Assembly: GCF_014837065.1 (NCBI RefSeq)
Contig: NZ_JACSPP010000001.1
Span: 1-64,000, forward strand
Source of the DNA: Phocaeicola intestinalis
Lineage (GTDB): Bacteria > Bacteroidota > Bacteroidia > Bacteroidales > Bacteroidaceae
Reading direction: 5' to 3'
DNA length: 64,000 bases
Shown: piece by piece, positions 43,596 to 51,094 of the stretch
How the letters are laid out: every line of letters starts with the position of its first letter
Position numbering within the stretch: the stretch's first letter is position 1
Made by a program: the position numbers and the translations under genes
Notes under the pieces: model-generated
Databases searched by the model: none
Seen by the model: only the letters and a program-made list of their open reading frames with translations
Told to the model about the DNA's origin: nothing

Positions 43596-44858
43596 ATGAG
43601 GGTACTTATCATAAATACATCCGAACGAATAGGAGGAGCAGCCATTGCCGCAAGCCGACTGATGGAAGCCTTAAAAAGCAGTGGTATCAAAGCAAAGATG
43701 CTGGTACGCGACAAACAAACTGAACAGGTAACTGTAGTAGCACTGAAGAAGTCTTGGCGGCAAATCTGGCAATTCGTATGGGAGCGTATCATTATATGGA
43801 AAGCCAATCACTTTAAGAAACACAACCTCTTTGCCGTAGACATTGCCAACACAGGTACCGACATCACCTTGTTGCCCGAATTCAACCAAGCCGATGTTAT
43901 CCACCTGCATTGGGTCAACCAAGGCATGCTCTCGCTGAAAGACATTGAGAAAATACTACAATCGGGCAAACCCGTAGTATGGACAATGCATGATATGTGG
44001 CCTGTGACAGGTATCTGTCACCATGCACAGGATTGTATCCGTTACCAAACGCAATGTCACGATTGTCATTTGTTGTACCGTGGGCACAAACATGACCTTT
44101 CTTATAAGACTTTCGTCAAAAAACAACGCCTCTACAAGAATGCTCCCATTACTTTTGTAGCATGCAGCCGCTGGCTGGAAGGATTGGCTCAGAAAAGTAT
44201 CCTCACCCACGGACATACCATAACCAATATTCCCAATCCTATCAATACGAATCTGTTTCATCCTACCGACAAGCTTGCTGCCCGACGGAAATTGAACCTC
44301 CCTGAAGACAAACGATTGTTGCTGTTCAGTTCAATGAAAATTACCGACAAGAAAAAAGGCATCGATTATTTAGTAGAAGCCTGCCGCCTCCTGAACGAAA
44401 TGCAACCCGATTTTTGTCGCGAACTTGCAGTAGTGGTGGTAGGCAAGGAATCGCAACAATATGCCGACCTCTTCCCATTCCCTGTTTATTGCCTCAATTA
44501 TGTAGGTAAGGAAAAAGAAATGCCGACTATTTATAACGCCGTAGACCTCTTTGTCACCCCCTCGCTTCAGGAAAACCTGCCCAACACCATTATGGAAGCC
44601 ATGTCGTGCGGCGTGCCCTGCGTAGGATTCTGCATCGGGGGCATCCCCGAAATGATAGACCACCTGCACAACGGCTACGTGGCACGCTACCGCTCTGCCG
44701 AAGACCTGGCAAACGGCATCTGCTGGTCACTCACCGAAGGCGATTACCAAAGCCTCAGCACCGAAGCCCGACGCAAAGTGCTCAGCACCTACGCCGAACA
44801 CGTGGTAGCAATGAAATACATCGGAATCTACAACCGCATCACCGGACAAAACGACTGA
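43596..44858 (+). CDS. Family 4 glycosyltransferase
   Basis: 420 residues, GT-B fold. The start MRVLIINTSERIGGAAIAASRLMEALK carries the glycine-rich acceptor-lobe loop. PVVWTMHDMWPVTGICHHAQDCIRYQ is typical of a Bacteroidetes GT4 branch involved in capsule or LPS. The donor lobe has LLLFSSMKITDKKKGIDYLVEA, DLFVTPSLQENLPNTIMEAMSCGVPCVGF (E-x7-E) and GGIPEMIDH. It forms a pair with a GT2 gene 9 nt downstream. Codon use drifts to higher GC toward the 3' end and into the GT2 gene. Confidence 0.92.
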   Translation: MRVLIINTSERIGGAAIAASRLMEALKSSGIKAKMLVRDKQTEQVTVVALKKSWRQIWQFVWERIIIWKANHFKKHNLFAVDIANTGTDITLLPEFNQADVIHLHWVNQGMLSLKDIEKILQSGKPVVWTMHDMWPVTGICHHAQDCIRYQTQCHDCHLLYRGHKHDLSYKTFVKKQRLYKNAPITFVACSRWLEGLAQKSILTHGHTITNIPNPINTNLFHPTDKLAARRKLNLPEDKRLLLFSSMKITDKKKGIDYLVEACRLLNEMQPDFCRELAVVVVGKESQQYADLFPFPVYCLNYVGKEKEMPTIYNAVDLFVTPSLQENLPNTIMEAMSCGVPCVGFCIGGIPEMIDHLHNGYVARYRSAEDLANGICWSLTEGDYQSLSTEARRKVLSTYAEHVVAMKYIGIYNRITGQND

Positions 44859-44867
44859 AACACGCCT

Positions 44868-45617
44868 ATGCTGACACACTTTCATCCCAAATTCTCCATC
44901 ATCACGGTGACCTACAACGCCGCCGCCGTCATCGAAGACACCTTGCAGAGTGTCATCACCCAGACGTACAAGAACATCGAATACATCATCGTTGACGGAG
45001 CCTCTACCGACCGCACAATGGAAATCATCGGACGCTACCGCAAGCACATCCATACCGTAGTGAGCGAACCCGACCGCGGACTATACGATGCGATGAACAA
45101 AGGCATCCGCCTCGCTACGGGCGACTACGTGTGTTTCCTCAATGCCGGCGACGAGCTGCACGAAGATGACACCCTCCAGCTTATCGTCCACAGCCTTACG
45201 GGATTGGCCGGACTGCCCGATGTCATTTACGGGCGTACTGCCATCGTCGATGAAGAAGGGCATTTTCTGCGAATGCGCCGCCTCGAACCGCCTGAGAACC
45301 TTACATGGCACAGTTTCCGCCAAGGGATGCTCGTCTGCCACCAGGCTTTCTTCGCCCGCCGCGACCATGCCGTGCCCTATGACCTCCGCTACCGCTTCTC
45401 CGCCGACTTCGACTGGTGCATCCGCGTGATGAAGCAAAGCGCCGTGCTGCATAACACGCGCCTCACGCTCATCGACTACCTCAACGAAGGTATGACCACG
45501 CGCAATCACCGCGCCTCCCTCACCGAGCGCTTCCGCATCATGTGCCGCCACTACGGCTATGTACAGACCATCCTGCTCCACCTCAAGTTCGCGCTGCGCC
45601 TGCTGTATAAGAAATAA
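44868..45617 (+). CDS. Family 2 glycosyltransferase
   Basis: 249 residues. GT-A motifs: FSIITVTYNAAAVIEDTLQS, YIIVDGASTDRTMEII, SEPDRGLYDAMNKGI and YVCFLNAGDEL, then RQGMLVCHQAFFARRDHAVPYD and YRFSADFDWCIRVM. It is a paralogue of the transferase at 34197-34937. Second gene of the pair with the GT4 gene. It likely extends a surface glycan; the sugar is unknown. The coding sequence is noticeably GC-richer than the flanking regions. Confidence 0.9.
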   Translation: MLTHFHPKFSIITVTYNAAAVIEDTLQSVITQTYKNIEYIIVDGASTDRTMEIIGRYRKHIHTVVSEPDRGLYDAMNKGIRLATGDYVCFLNAGDELHEDDTLQLIVHSLTGLAGLPDVIYGRTAIVDEEGHFLRMRRLEPPENLTWHSFRQGMLVCHQAFFARRDHAVPYDLRYRFSADFDWCIRVMKQSAVLHNTRLTLIDYLNEGMTTRNHRASLTERFRIMCRHYGYVQTILLHLKFALRLLYKK

Positions 45618-45627
45618 ATGATATTTT

Positions 45628-45730
45628 TCACCACAGATTACACAGATTTTTTAAGTTATTTCTCTTGAAACGCAGATTGGCGCAGATTCACGCAGATAAA
45701 ATAAAAATAATCTGCGTGAATCTGTGGTGA
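45628..45730. repeat. CACAGATT/CGCAGATT intergenic palindrome, copy 2
   Basis: TCACCACAGATT (45628-45639) and AATCTGTGGTGA (45719-45730) are inverted ends; inside, CAGATTCACGCAGAT and ATCTGCGTGAATCTG form a second inverted pair. It lies between convergent genes (GT2 and YfhO) and may serve as a bidirectional terminator. Confidence 0.7.
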
Positions 45731-45733
45731 GAA

Positions 45734-48226
45734 TCACCCGCGCCTCCGCAGGCGGAGCACAACCAGCACAATGGCACCTGCGAGCAGGATGCCCAGCGCA
45801 CAGTAGGCAATAGTTTCAGTAATAGTAACCGATTTCGGCTCGAAAAGCAAACGGACGGTATGCTTCCCGGCAGGGACATTGATGGCACGGAGCACGTAGT
45901 CGGCTCTGCCTACGGGAACTTCCTCTCCATCCACAAAAGCCTGCCATTCGGGATAATAGATTTCGGAGAACACCACCGTACCTCCGGCTTGTGAACTGAT
46001 TTCGTACGTCAGTTCGTTCGGTTCGTAATGCTTGAACGTAATGCTGCGTGTCGAATCGGCAACCGATGCTTGTGAAGGAGCTTTTACTTGCTCAGCAAAC
46101 TGAAGATTAACTACGGCTGTCTTGCGTAAGTCAACTACTGCAAGGCTGTCCAGCTCTTCATTGGCATTGCCCACATAACGCACATCGTCTACAAACCAGG
46201 CGTTGCCCATTGCGTATGGGTTCTGCACGGGCATCGTGCCTCCGCCCTGCAAGGGGAAGATGAAATATTTCGCGTTCAGCATATTCAAGATACGTATGCG
46301 ATCGGGGTCGAGCGCCGACATGTCACCTCCCGTCTGAGGAAGTTCAGAAAAGAGATTACCCATTTCGCCCTGGATGTACGCTTCAATAAGCTCCTGATAG
46401 CGGCGGAGCTTGGCGGCGTGATATCCCCCGATGCTTTTGTGCCAATAAGAAGTCTCGTTTTCATTGAAGGTATTGGTCGATAGGTTCAGCACCCGATAAT
46501 ACGTGGTATCCTTCAGAATCGCCTTATCGGTCTCCGAAGGCTGCGCGAAAGGTTTCATCTCGGTGCCTTTCGCCACAAACTGCGCGTCGTACAGATAACG
46601 CTTGTTCACCGTCCACATATCGAGCAGGCAGAGAGCCGCCAGCGAAAAGATGAGGGCAGTGGATTTCAGTTTCCCGCGCACATACATCAACAGCAGTGCC
46701 ACACCCGCCAGAATGACACAGAAGCTGCGCCAGGCGTCGGCGGTAAAGATGCTGACACGCATTTCTTCCAGGTTCATCAGGACAGGCGCCAGATGTTCGG
46801 CGGGAAGCGCGTTCTGCAACGCGTTCATTTCCATCGTCGATACATACGAAGGGAAGAATACGCGGGGCGCGATGGCAAACAATAGCGACAAGCCTCCCGT
46901 AAGCCCCAGACTGACGAAGAACGCTTTTGCCTTTTCGCGCAGCAGTTCGGGATGCTCCACTATCTGTTTCAGCGCCAGCATCGCCAATAAAGGTATGGTG
47001 AATTCGGCTATGACGAGGATAGACGAAACGGCACGGAACTTATTGTACATCGGCACATAGTCGATGAAGAAATCGGTCAGCCCCATAAAGTTCTTTCCCC
47101 ACGAAAGCAGGACAGAGAATACGGTTCCGCCCAGCAACGCCCACTTCATCGGTCCCTTTACAACGAAGCAGCCCAATACAAAAAGAAACATCACAAAAGC
47201 GCCTACATAGACTGGTCCCGACGTGCCCGGCTGTTCGCCCCAATATTGCCCCAACTGGCTGTACAGGCCTGAATACACCGGATTGGCTTTGCTCATCGCC
47301 CGCTCGTTCTGCGCCAAGGGTACGGAGGCTCCGCCTTTCACGTTCGGCACGAGCAGCGAGAAGGTTTCGCCGATGCCGTAGCTCCATTGCGTAATGTAAC
47401 TGCGCTCCAGCCCGCTTCCGGTCTGGTCGGCAGACTGCGGCTTCACCAGCTCGCTCTTGCCACGCATGCTCTCCTTACTGTATTGGTAGGTGTGATAAAG
47501 GTTCGACAGGTTGATGCATACCGCCAGCACACCCGCCAACGCCAGCACGCCCGTTGCCTTCAGGAAGCGGGGGAAAGCCTTTTCCTTCCATGCCTTCACG
47601 CCGAACGCGATTGCCATAAAGAGCATCACGAAGAGGAAGTAATACGTCATCTGCAAGTGGTTCGACACTATCTGAAGTGCGGCGAAAAGCGCGGTGACGA
47701 TACCTCCTGCCCAATACTTGCCGCGATATGCCAGCACCATTCCCGCAATGGTAGGCGGTATGTAGGCAAGCGTGACGAATTTCCAGATATGTCCGGCGGC
47801 TATGATGATGAAGAAATACGAGGAGAACGCCCACAGAATCGCTCCCAATGCCGCCATCCAGACTTTGAAATTAAACGCACGAAGCAGGATGTAAAATCCC
47901 AACAACATCACAAACACGTACCATACATACGTGGGCAAATACAAATGATACAGGTCTTGCACCGTGTTCAGCGTACGGATCGAATCATATCCCGGAGCCA
48001 GCTGATATGTAGGCATTCCGCTGAACAGCGAGTTCGTCCAACGGGTCACCTTTCCATGTTTCTGATGATATTCCTGATGTTCGCGTCCGGCTCCGATACC
48101 CGCCACCGCATCATGTTGCGCCAAGATGCGCCCCTCGAACACCGCCGGATAGAAGTAAGCAAACGAAATCGCTATGAAAAGCACAACCGCCGCCACATCC
48201 GGAAGAAGTTTCTTTAATTCATTCAT
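45734..48226 (-). CDS. YfhO family membrane protein
   Basis: 830 residues from ATG 48226; an upstream in-frame start at 48313 would cross the promoter box. About 12 or more membrane helices with a large periplasmic C-terminal region and a final helix (about 800-822). Seen: DVAAVVLFIAISFAYFYPAVFEGRILAQHDAVAG near the N-terminus, typical of YfhO, and C-terminal YYPEWQAFVDGEEVPVGRADYVLRAINVPAGKHTV. In Gram-positives YfhO glycosylates lipoteichoic acid; Bacteroidetes homologues are uncharacterised but the topology is that of a GT-C enzyme using a lipid-linked donor. Confidence 0.9.
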   Translation of the reverse strand: MNELKKLLPDVAAVVLFIAISFAYFYPAVFEGRILAQHDAVAGIGAGREHQEYHQKHGKVTRWTNSLFSGMPTYQLAPGYDSIRTLNTVQDLYHLYLPTYVWYVFVMLLGFYILLRAFNFKVWMAALGAILWAFSSYFFIIIAAGHIWKFVTLAYIPPTIAGMVLAYRGKYWAGGIVTALFAALQIVSNHLQMTYYFLFVMLFMAIAFGVKAWKEKAFPRFLKATGVLALAGVLAVCINLSNLYHTYQYSKESMRGKSELVKPQSADQTGSGLERSYITQWSYGIGETFSLLVPNVKGGASVPLAQNERAMSKANPVYSGLYSQLGQYWGEQPGTSGPVYVGAFVMFLFVLGCFVVKGPMKWALLGGTVFSVLLSWGKNFMGLTDFFIDYVPMYNKFRAVSSILVIAEFTIPLLAMLALKQIVEHPELLREKAKAFFVSLGLTGGLSLLFAIAPRVFFPSYVSTMEMNALQNALPAEHLAPVLMNLEEMRVSIFTADAWRSFCVILAGVALLLMYVRGKLKSTALIFSLAALCLLDMWTVNKRYLYDAQFVAKGTEMKPFAQPSETDKAILKDTTYYRVLNLSTNTFNENETSYWHKSIGGYHAAKLRRYQELIEAYIQGEMGNLFSELPQTGGDMSALDPDRIRILNMLNAKYFIFPLQGGGTMPVQNPYAMGNAWFVDDVRYVGNANEELDSLAVVDLRKTAVVNLQFAEQVKAPSQASVADSTRSITFKHYEPNELTYEISSQAGGTVVFSEIYYPEWQAFVDGEEVPVGRADYVLRAINVPAGKHTVRLLFEPKSVTITETIAYCALGILLAGAIVLVVLRLRRRG

Positions 48227-48256
48227 ACGATATAAGTTTTTGAGTTTTAATGGGGG

Positions 48257-48264
48257 CAAAGATA
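48257..48264 (-). promoter_or_regulatory. -7 promoter box for the YfhO gene
   Basis: TATCTTTG on the minus strand, 31 nt upstream of ATG 48226. Confidence 0.6.
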
Positions 48265-48286
48265 ACACAATACTCCTTGAAAATGC

Positions 48287-48294
48287 TAACTTTG
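48287..48294 (+). promoter_or_regulatory. -7 promoter box for mtnN-luxS
   Basis: TAACTTTG, 22 nt upstream of ATG 48316; divergent from the YfhO box. Confidence 0.6.
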
Positions 48295-48315
48295 CGGCGT
48301 AAAATAAAATCATTT

Positions 48316-49011
48316 ATGAAAATAGGAATCATCACCGCCATGTCTTCCGAGCAGAAGCAACTGGCAAACCAACTGGACAATAAAACGGAACATCGTGAGG
48401 GACCTTTCTCTTACATCGAAGGAATGGTAAAGAACAACACGCACATCCTGATGCAATGTGGCATCGGAAAAGTAAATGCAGCCGCCGGAACGGTAGAGCT
48501 CATCCGCAATTTCCAGCCCGACTGCATTATCAGCACCGGAGTGGCGGGAGGCATTGACAGCGAACTGAATGTAATGGATGTAGTGGTAAGCCGCCAAATC
48601 GTGTACCACGACGTGTGGTGCGGCGAAGGAAATGCCTACGGACAAGTACAGGGTTTCCCCACTTTCTTCCGGGGTGATGACACCTTATATAATTGTGCAC
48701 TCTCGCTCGATACCGAAACGCCGATTCACGGCGGACTGATTTGCACGGGCGATAAGTTCATCACCGACCGCACGGAACTGAATGCCATCAAGCAGAACTT
48801 TCCCGAAGGACTTGCGGTCGATATGGAATCGGCTGCCATTGCCCAAGTATGCCATCTCTACCGCGTGCCTTTCATCAGTTTCCGTATCATCAGCGATACG
48901 CCGGGAGCGGACAAACACTTGGAACAATACAAGAACTTCTGGGGCGAAATAGCCGATAACTCGTTCCGTGTGACCGAAACCTTCCTGAAAGCATTACCGA
49001 ACAAACTTTAA
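48316..49011 (+). CDS. mtnN: 5'-methylthioadenosine/S-adenosylhomocysteine nucleosidase
   Basis: 231 residues from ATG 48316. It removes adenine from SAH (giving S-ribosylhomocysteine) and from MTA. Seen: MKIGIITAMSSEQKQL, IISTGVAGGIDSELNVMDVVVS, LAVDMESAAIAQVC with the ribose-binding Glu171, and SFRIISDTPG with the catalytic Asp194. It is followed 12 nt later by luxS, so the two successive steps of SAH recycling are co-transcribed. Confidence 0.95.
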   Translation: MKIGIITAMSSEQKQLANQLDNKTEHREGPFSYIEGMVKNNTHILMQCGIGKVNAAAGTVELIRNFQPDCIISTGVAGGIDSELNVMDVVVSRQIVYHDVWCGEGNAYGQVQGFPTFFRGDDTLYNCALSLDTETPIHGGLICTGDKFITDRTELNAIKQNFPEGLAVDMESAAIAQVCHLYRVPFISFRIISDTPGADKHLEQYKNFWGEIADNSFRVTETFLKALPNKL

Positions 49012-49023
49012 AACCCTACAGAT

Positions 49024-49503
49024 ATGAAAAAGATACCCAGCTTTACCGTAGACCATATCCGCCTGCTGCGTGGCATCTACGTATCACGCAAAGACGCGGT
49101 GGGAGACGAAACCGTCACTACATTCGATATCCGCATGAAAGAACCCAACCGCGAGCCGTGCCTCAGCCCTTCGGCTATTCACACGATAGAACATCTTGCC
49201 GCCACGTTCCTGCGCAATCATCCCACATGGGCAGACAAGATTATCTATTGGGGACCGATGGGATGCCTTACGGGCAACTATCTGGTTGTGAAAGGCGACC
49301 TTCAGTCCACCGATATCGTCGGACTGATGAAAGAGACTTTCCGCTTTATCGCCACTTTCGAAGGTGACGTGCCGGGAGCCAGTCCCAAAGATTGCGGCAA
49401 CTACCTGATGATGAATCTTCCGATGGCACGATGGGAAGCCCAAAAGTTCCTTGACGAGGTGCTGGAGAAGCTGACGGACGCCAACCTGAATTATCCAGAA
49501 TAA
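49024..49503 (+). CDS. luxS: S-ribosylhomocysteine lyase
   Basis: 159 residues, standard length. It splits S-ribosylhomocysteine to homocysteine and DPD, the AI-2 precursor. All metal ligands are seen: His53 and His57 in HTIEHLAATFLRN and Cys124 in SPKDCGNY, with catalytic Glu56. The pairing with mtnN gives a complete SAH detoxification route from one promoter, ended by a strong terminator. AI-2 signalling in the organism is an inference; recycling is the secure role. Confidence 0.97.
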   Translation: MKKIPSFTVDHIRLLRGIYVSRKDAVGDETVTTFDIRMKEPNREPCLSPSAIHTIEHLAATFLRNHPTWADKIIYWGPMGCLTGNYLVVKGDLQSTDIVGLMKETFRFIATFEGDVPGASPKDCGNYLMMNLPMARWEAQKFLDEVLEKLTDANLNYPE

Positions 49504-49518
49504 TATTCTCTGAATACA

Positions 49519-49560
49519 AAGCCCCCGAAAACCGCTTTCTCTTGTGTTTCCGGGGGCTTG
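49519..49560 (+). terminator. Rho-independent terminator after luxS
   Basis: AAGCCCCCG (49519-49527) pairs with CGGGGGCTT (49551-49559), with a 23-nt loop, followed by TTCTTATTTT. Confidence 0.8.
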
Positions 49561-49807
49561 TTCTTATTTTGACTTAGAAGCTGTAATTTATCGTGCGATG
49601 ATTCGAGATGAGTTTTTGAGGCATTTCTGCTTGTGTGATGAGAAGATAGCGGGCTATCTGACGAAGAACAAACGCGAACGCCCATACAGGCTGAGACGAA
49701 CGGTCCTACCGGGCACGTCAAGCGATTACGTTGCACGACACGTACGCCCGTGTTTGGGAGTGTCGCAAGTCATTGTGCTATAAATGCCCTCGAAAATATT
49801 CAAACAC
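49561..49807. other. Gene-free stretch between luxS and the beta-lactamase
   Basis: About 250 bp. A plus-strand ORF spans part of it (49544-49783) but starts inside the terminator and shows no family motif, so it is not called. The word CTTAGAAGCTGT near 49575 matches the end of the element at 34957-35051, hinting at a decayed copy. Confidence 0.4.
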
Positions 49808-50749
49808 TTACGCTAATAACGAATACACGGCTGCTGATATACGTGCCGCAACTTGGGAAGCCTGTGACTCATTGCCCTTAAAATCTTTGATAAATACAGC
49901 CAGCGCATAATTTACACCGTTGGGCAAACAAATGTAGGCAACATCATTATGGGCTGCAAGGACTCCGTTTTCGGTATAACCGGAACCGGTCTTATGGGCA
50001 ATAGATATCCCTTCCTTTCCAAGGAGAGGGGCTGCGATACGGTCTTTCCCGGTAGTACATTCACCCAAAGATTTCATGATGAAGTCTTGCTTCTCACGGC
50101 TTACAAGAGCATCCGTAAACAGCCTGTGAATCAGCATCGCCGCTCCAAGCGGAGATGTACAGTTGGCATAGGCTTTCGCATGGTCTGCCGCCATCTCCGA
50201 TTCTGTATAAGCTATCCGGAAACTCGAACGGGGAATGAGCGTAGCGATAAAGCTATCTGTTTCAGCAACACTTACCAAGCGCTCAAACAGGAGATTGCTC
50301 GCGTTATTGTCACTTTGAATGAGCGTATAACGCAACAAATCCCTGACCGGCAAAGTAATCAATGGCTCCCGATGCTCCTTCAGCATGGGACTCCATGTCT
50401 TAGGGTCAAGGTCTTCCCGCCGGACAGTCAATGAAGTATCAAGAGACAATCCGTCTTGGTCAAACCGGTTGCAAATAGCCAATGCCTGATGAAGCTTGAA
50501 CACGCTCATCATCGGATAAATGCTTTTGTTATTGACGGTAACGGTATCGGAGTTGTTGACAATAAGAGCCACCCCGACCTCACCCGGACAGGCTGATACG
50601 ATTCGAGAAATGCTGTCGGTCAGGACATCAGCCAATGACATGCCAGCACGACCGCTTTTCGCCGGTTTGGAGAAGAATAAAGTCAAACCTGCAACGCAGG
50701 CCAAAGCCAAGCACAAAAGAACGATATGTTTTTTCCTGATTGTTGCCAT
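49808..50749 (-). CDS. CfxA-family class A beta-lactamase (subclass A2)
   Basis: 313 residues. N-terminal membrane/signal segment (about 9-27). All serine beta-lactamase motifs are present: MMSVFKLHQA (Ser82-x-x-Lys85), QSDNNAS (Ser146-Asp-Asn), the YTESEMAAD omega-loop region and AHKTGSGYTENG (Lys253-Thr-Gly). Long segments such as SIYPMMSVFK, LDPKTWSPMLK, IATLIPRSSF and KDFKGNESQAS match CfxA as I remember it, but the N-terminus and many positions differ, so it is a divergent homologue rather than the mobile cfxA. By family it hydrolyses cephalosporins in the periplasm. It sits among core genes with its own promoter and no transposon beside it. Confidence 0.9.
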   Translation of the reverse strand: MATIRKKHIVLLCLALACVAGLTLFFSKPAKSGRAGMSLADVLTDSISRIVSACPGEVGVALIVNNSDTVTVNNKSIYPMMSVFKLHQALAICNRFDQDGLSLDTSLTVRREDLDPKTWSPMLKEHREPLITLPVRDLLRYTLIQSDNNASNLLFERLVSVAETDSFIATLIPRSSFRIAYTESEMAADHAKAYANCTSPLGAAMLIHRLFTDALVSREKQDFIMKSLGECTTGKDRIAAPLLGKEGISIAHKTGSGYTENGVLAAHNDVAYICLPNGVNYALAVFIKDFKGNESQASQVAARISAAVYSLLA

Positions 50750-50776
50750 CTTCTATTACAATTAATTAACCGCTTG

Positions 50777-50784
50777 CAAAGATA
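50777..50784 (-). promoter_or_regulatory. -7 promoter box for the beta-lactamase
   Basis: TATCTTTG on the minus strand, 28 nt upstream of ATG 50749. Confidence 0.6.
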
Positions 50785-50975
50785 CATGATTTTACCGAAA
50801 AAAGATAAAGCCGGAAGCATTTGAGAATTTTATTTCACTTTACAAGAAAAGCAATATGCACAATGCGGTAAGCTCTAAACTCACGGTTACAAAGATAAGG
50901 CTTTTACTTGAAGAAGATACCTGTGCACTTGTACTTCATTATATAAGTTTCCCTTCAGATAACTTCGTCTGGTGT

Positions 50976-51036
50976 AAGATTAATAATCTTCCGCTTGTAA
51001 GATTAATAATCTTGCAGCCTGAAGATTAATAATCTT
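50976..51036. repeat. Array C: three palindromic units at 23-bp period
   Basis: AAGATTAATAATCTT occurs identically at 50976, 50999 and 51022 with 8-bp spacers (CCGCTTGT, GCAGCCTG). Outer flanks TCTGGTGT and ACACCAGA are inverted, so the array as a whole is a palindrome, the same design as array B with a different sequence. Confidence 0.9.
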
Positions 51037-51094
51037 ACACCAGATGAACCTATATGCTCTTACCTAATTTCTTTATCAAAATCAAGTAAGGTAT

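Larger units (their letters stand above)
50750..51094. other. Gene-free stretch upstream of the beta-lactamase
   Basis: 345 bp between the beta-lactamase promoter and the 3' end of the fimbrial lipoprotein operon. It holds the -7 box (50777-50784) and the three-unit palindromic array (50976-51036); otherwise nothing recognisable. Confidence 0.5.

Noticed and set aside
47387..48217. 276-codon plus-strand ORF opposite the YfhO gene
   Set aside because: His/Arg-rich translation typical of an antisense frame; the minus strand encodes a well-supported membrane protein.
49544..49783. 79-codon plus-strand ORF after luxS
   Set aside because: Starts within the luxS terminator, has no motif and no promoter; at most a decayed insertion-element fragment.
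17854..51036. CRISPR arrays
   Set aside because: The repeated arrays have 8-12 bp spacers and 11-15 bp units, far too short for CRISPR, and there are no cas genes.
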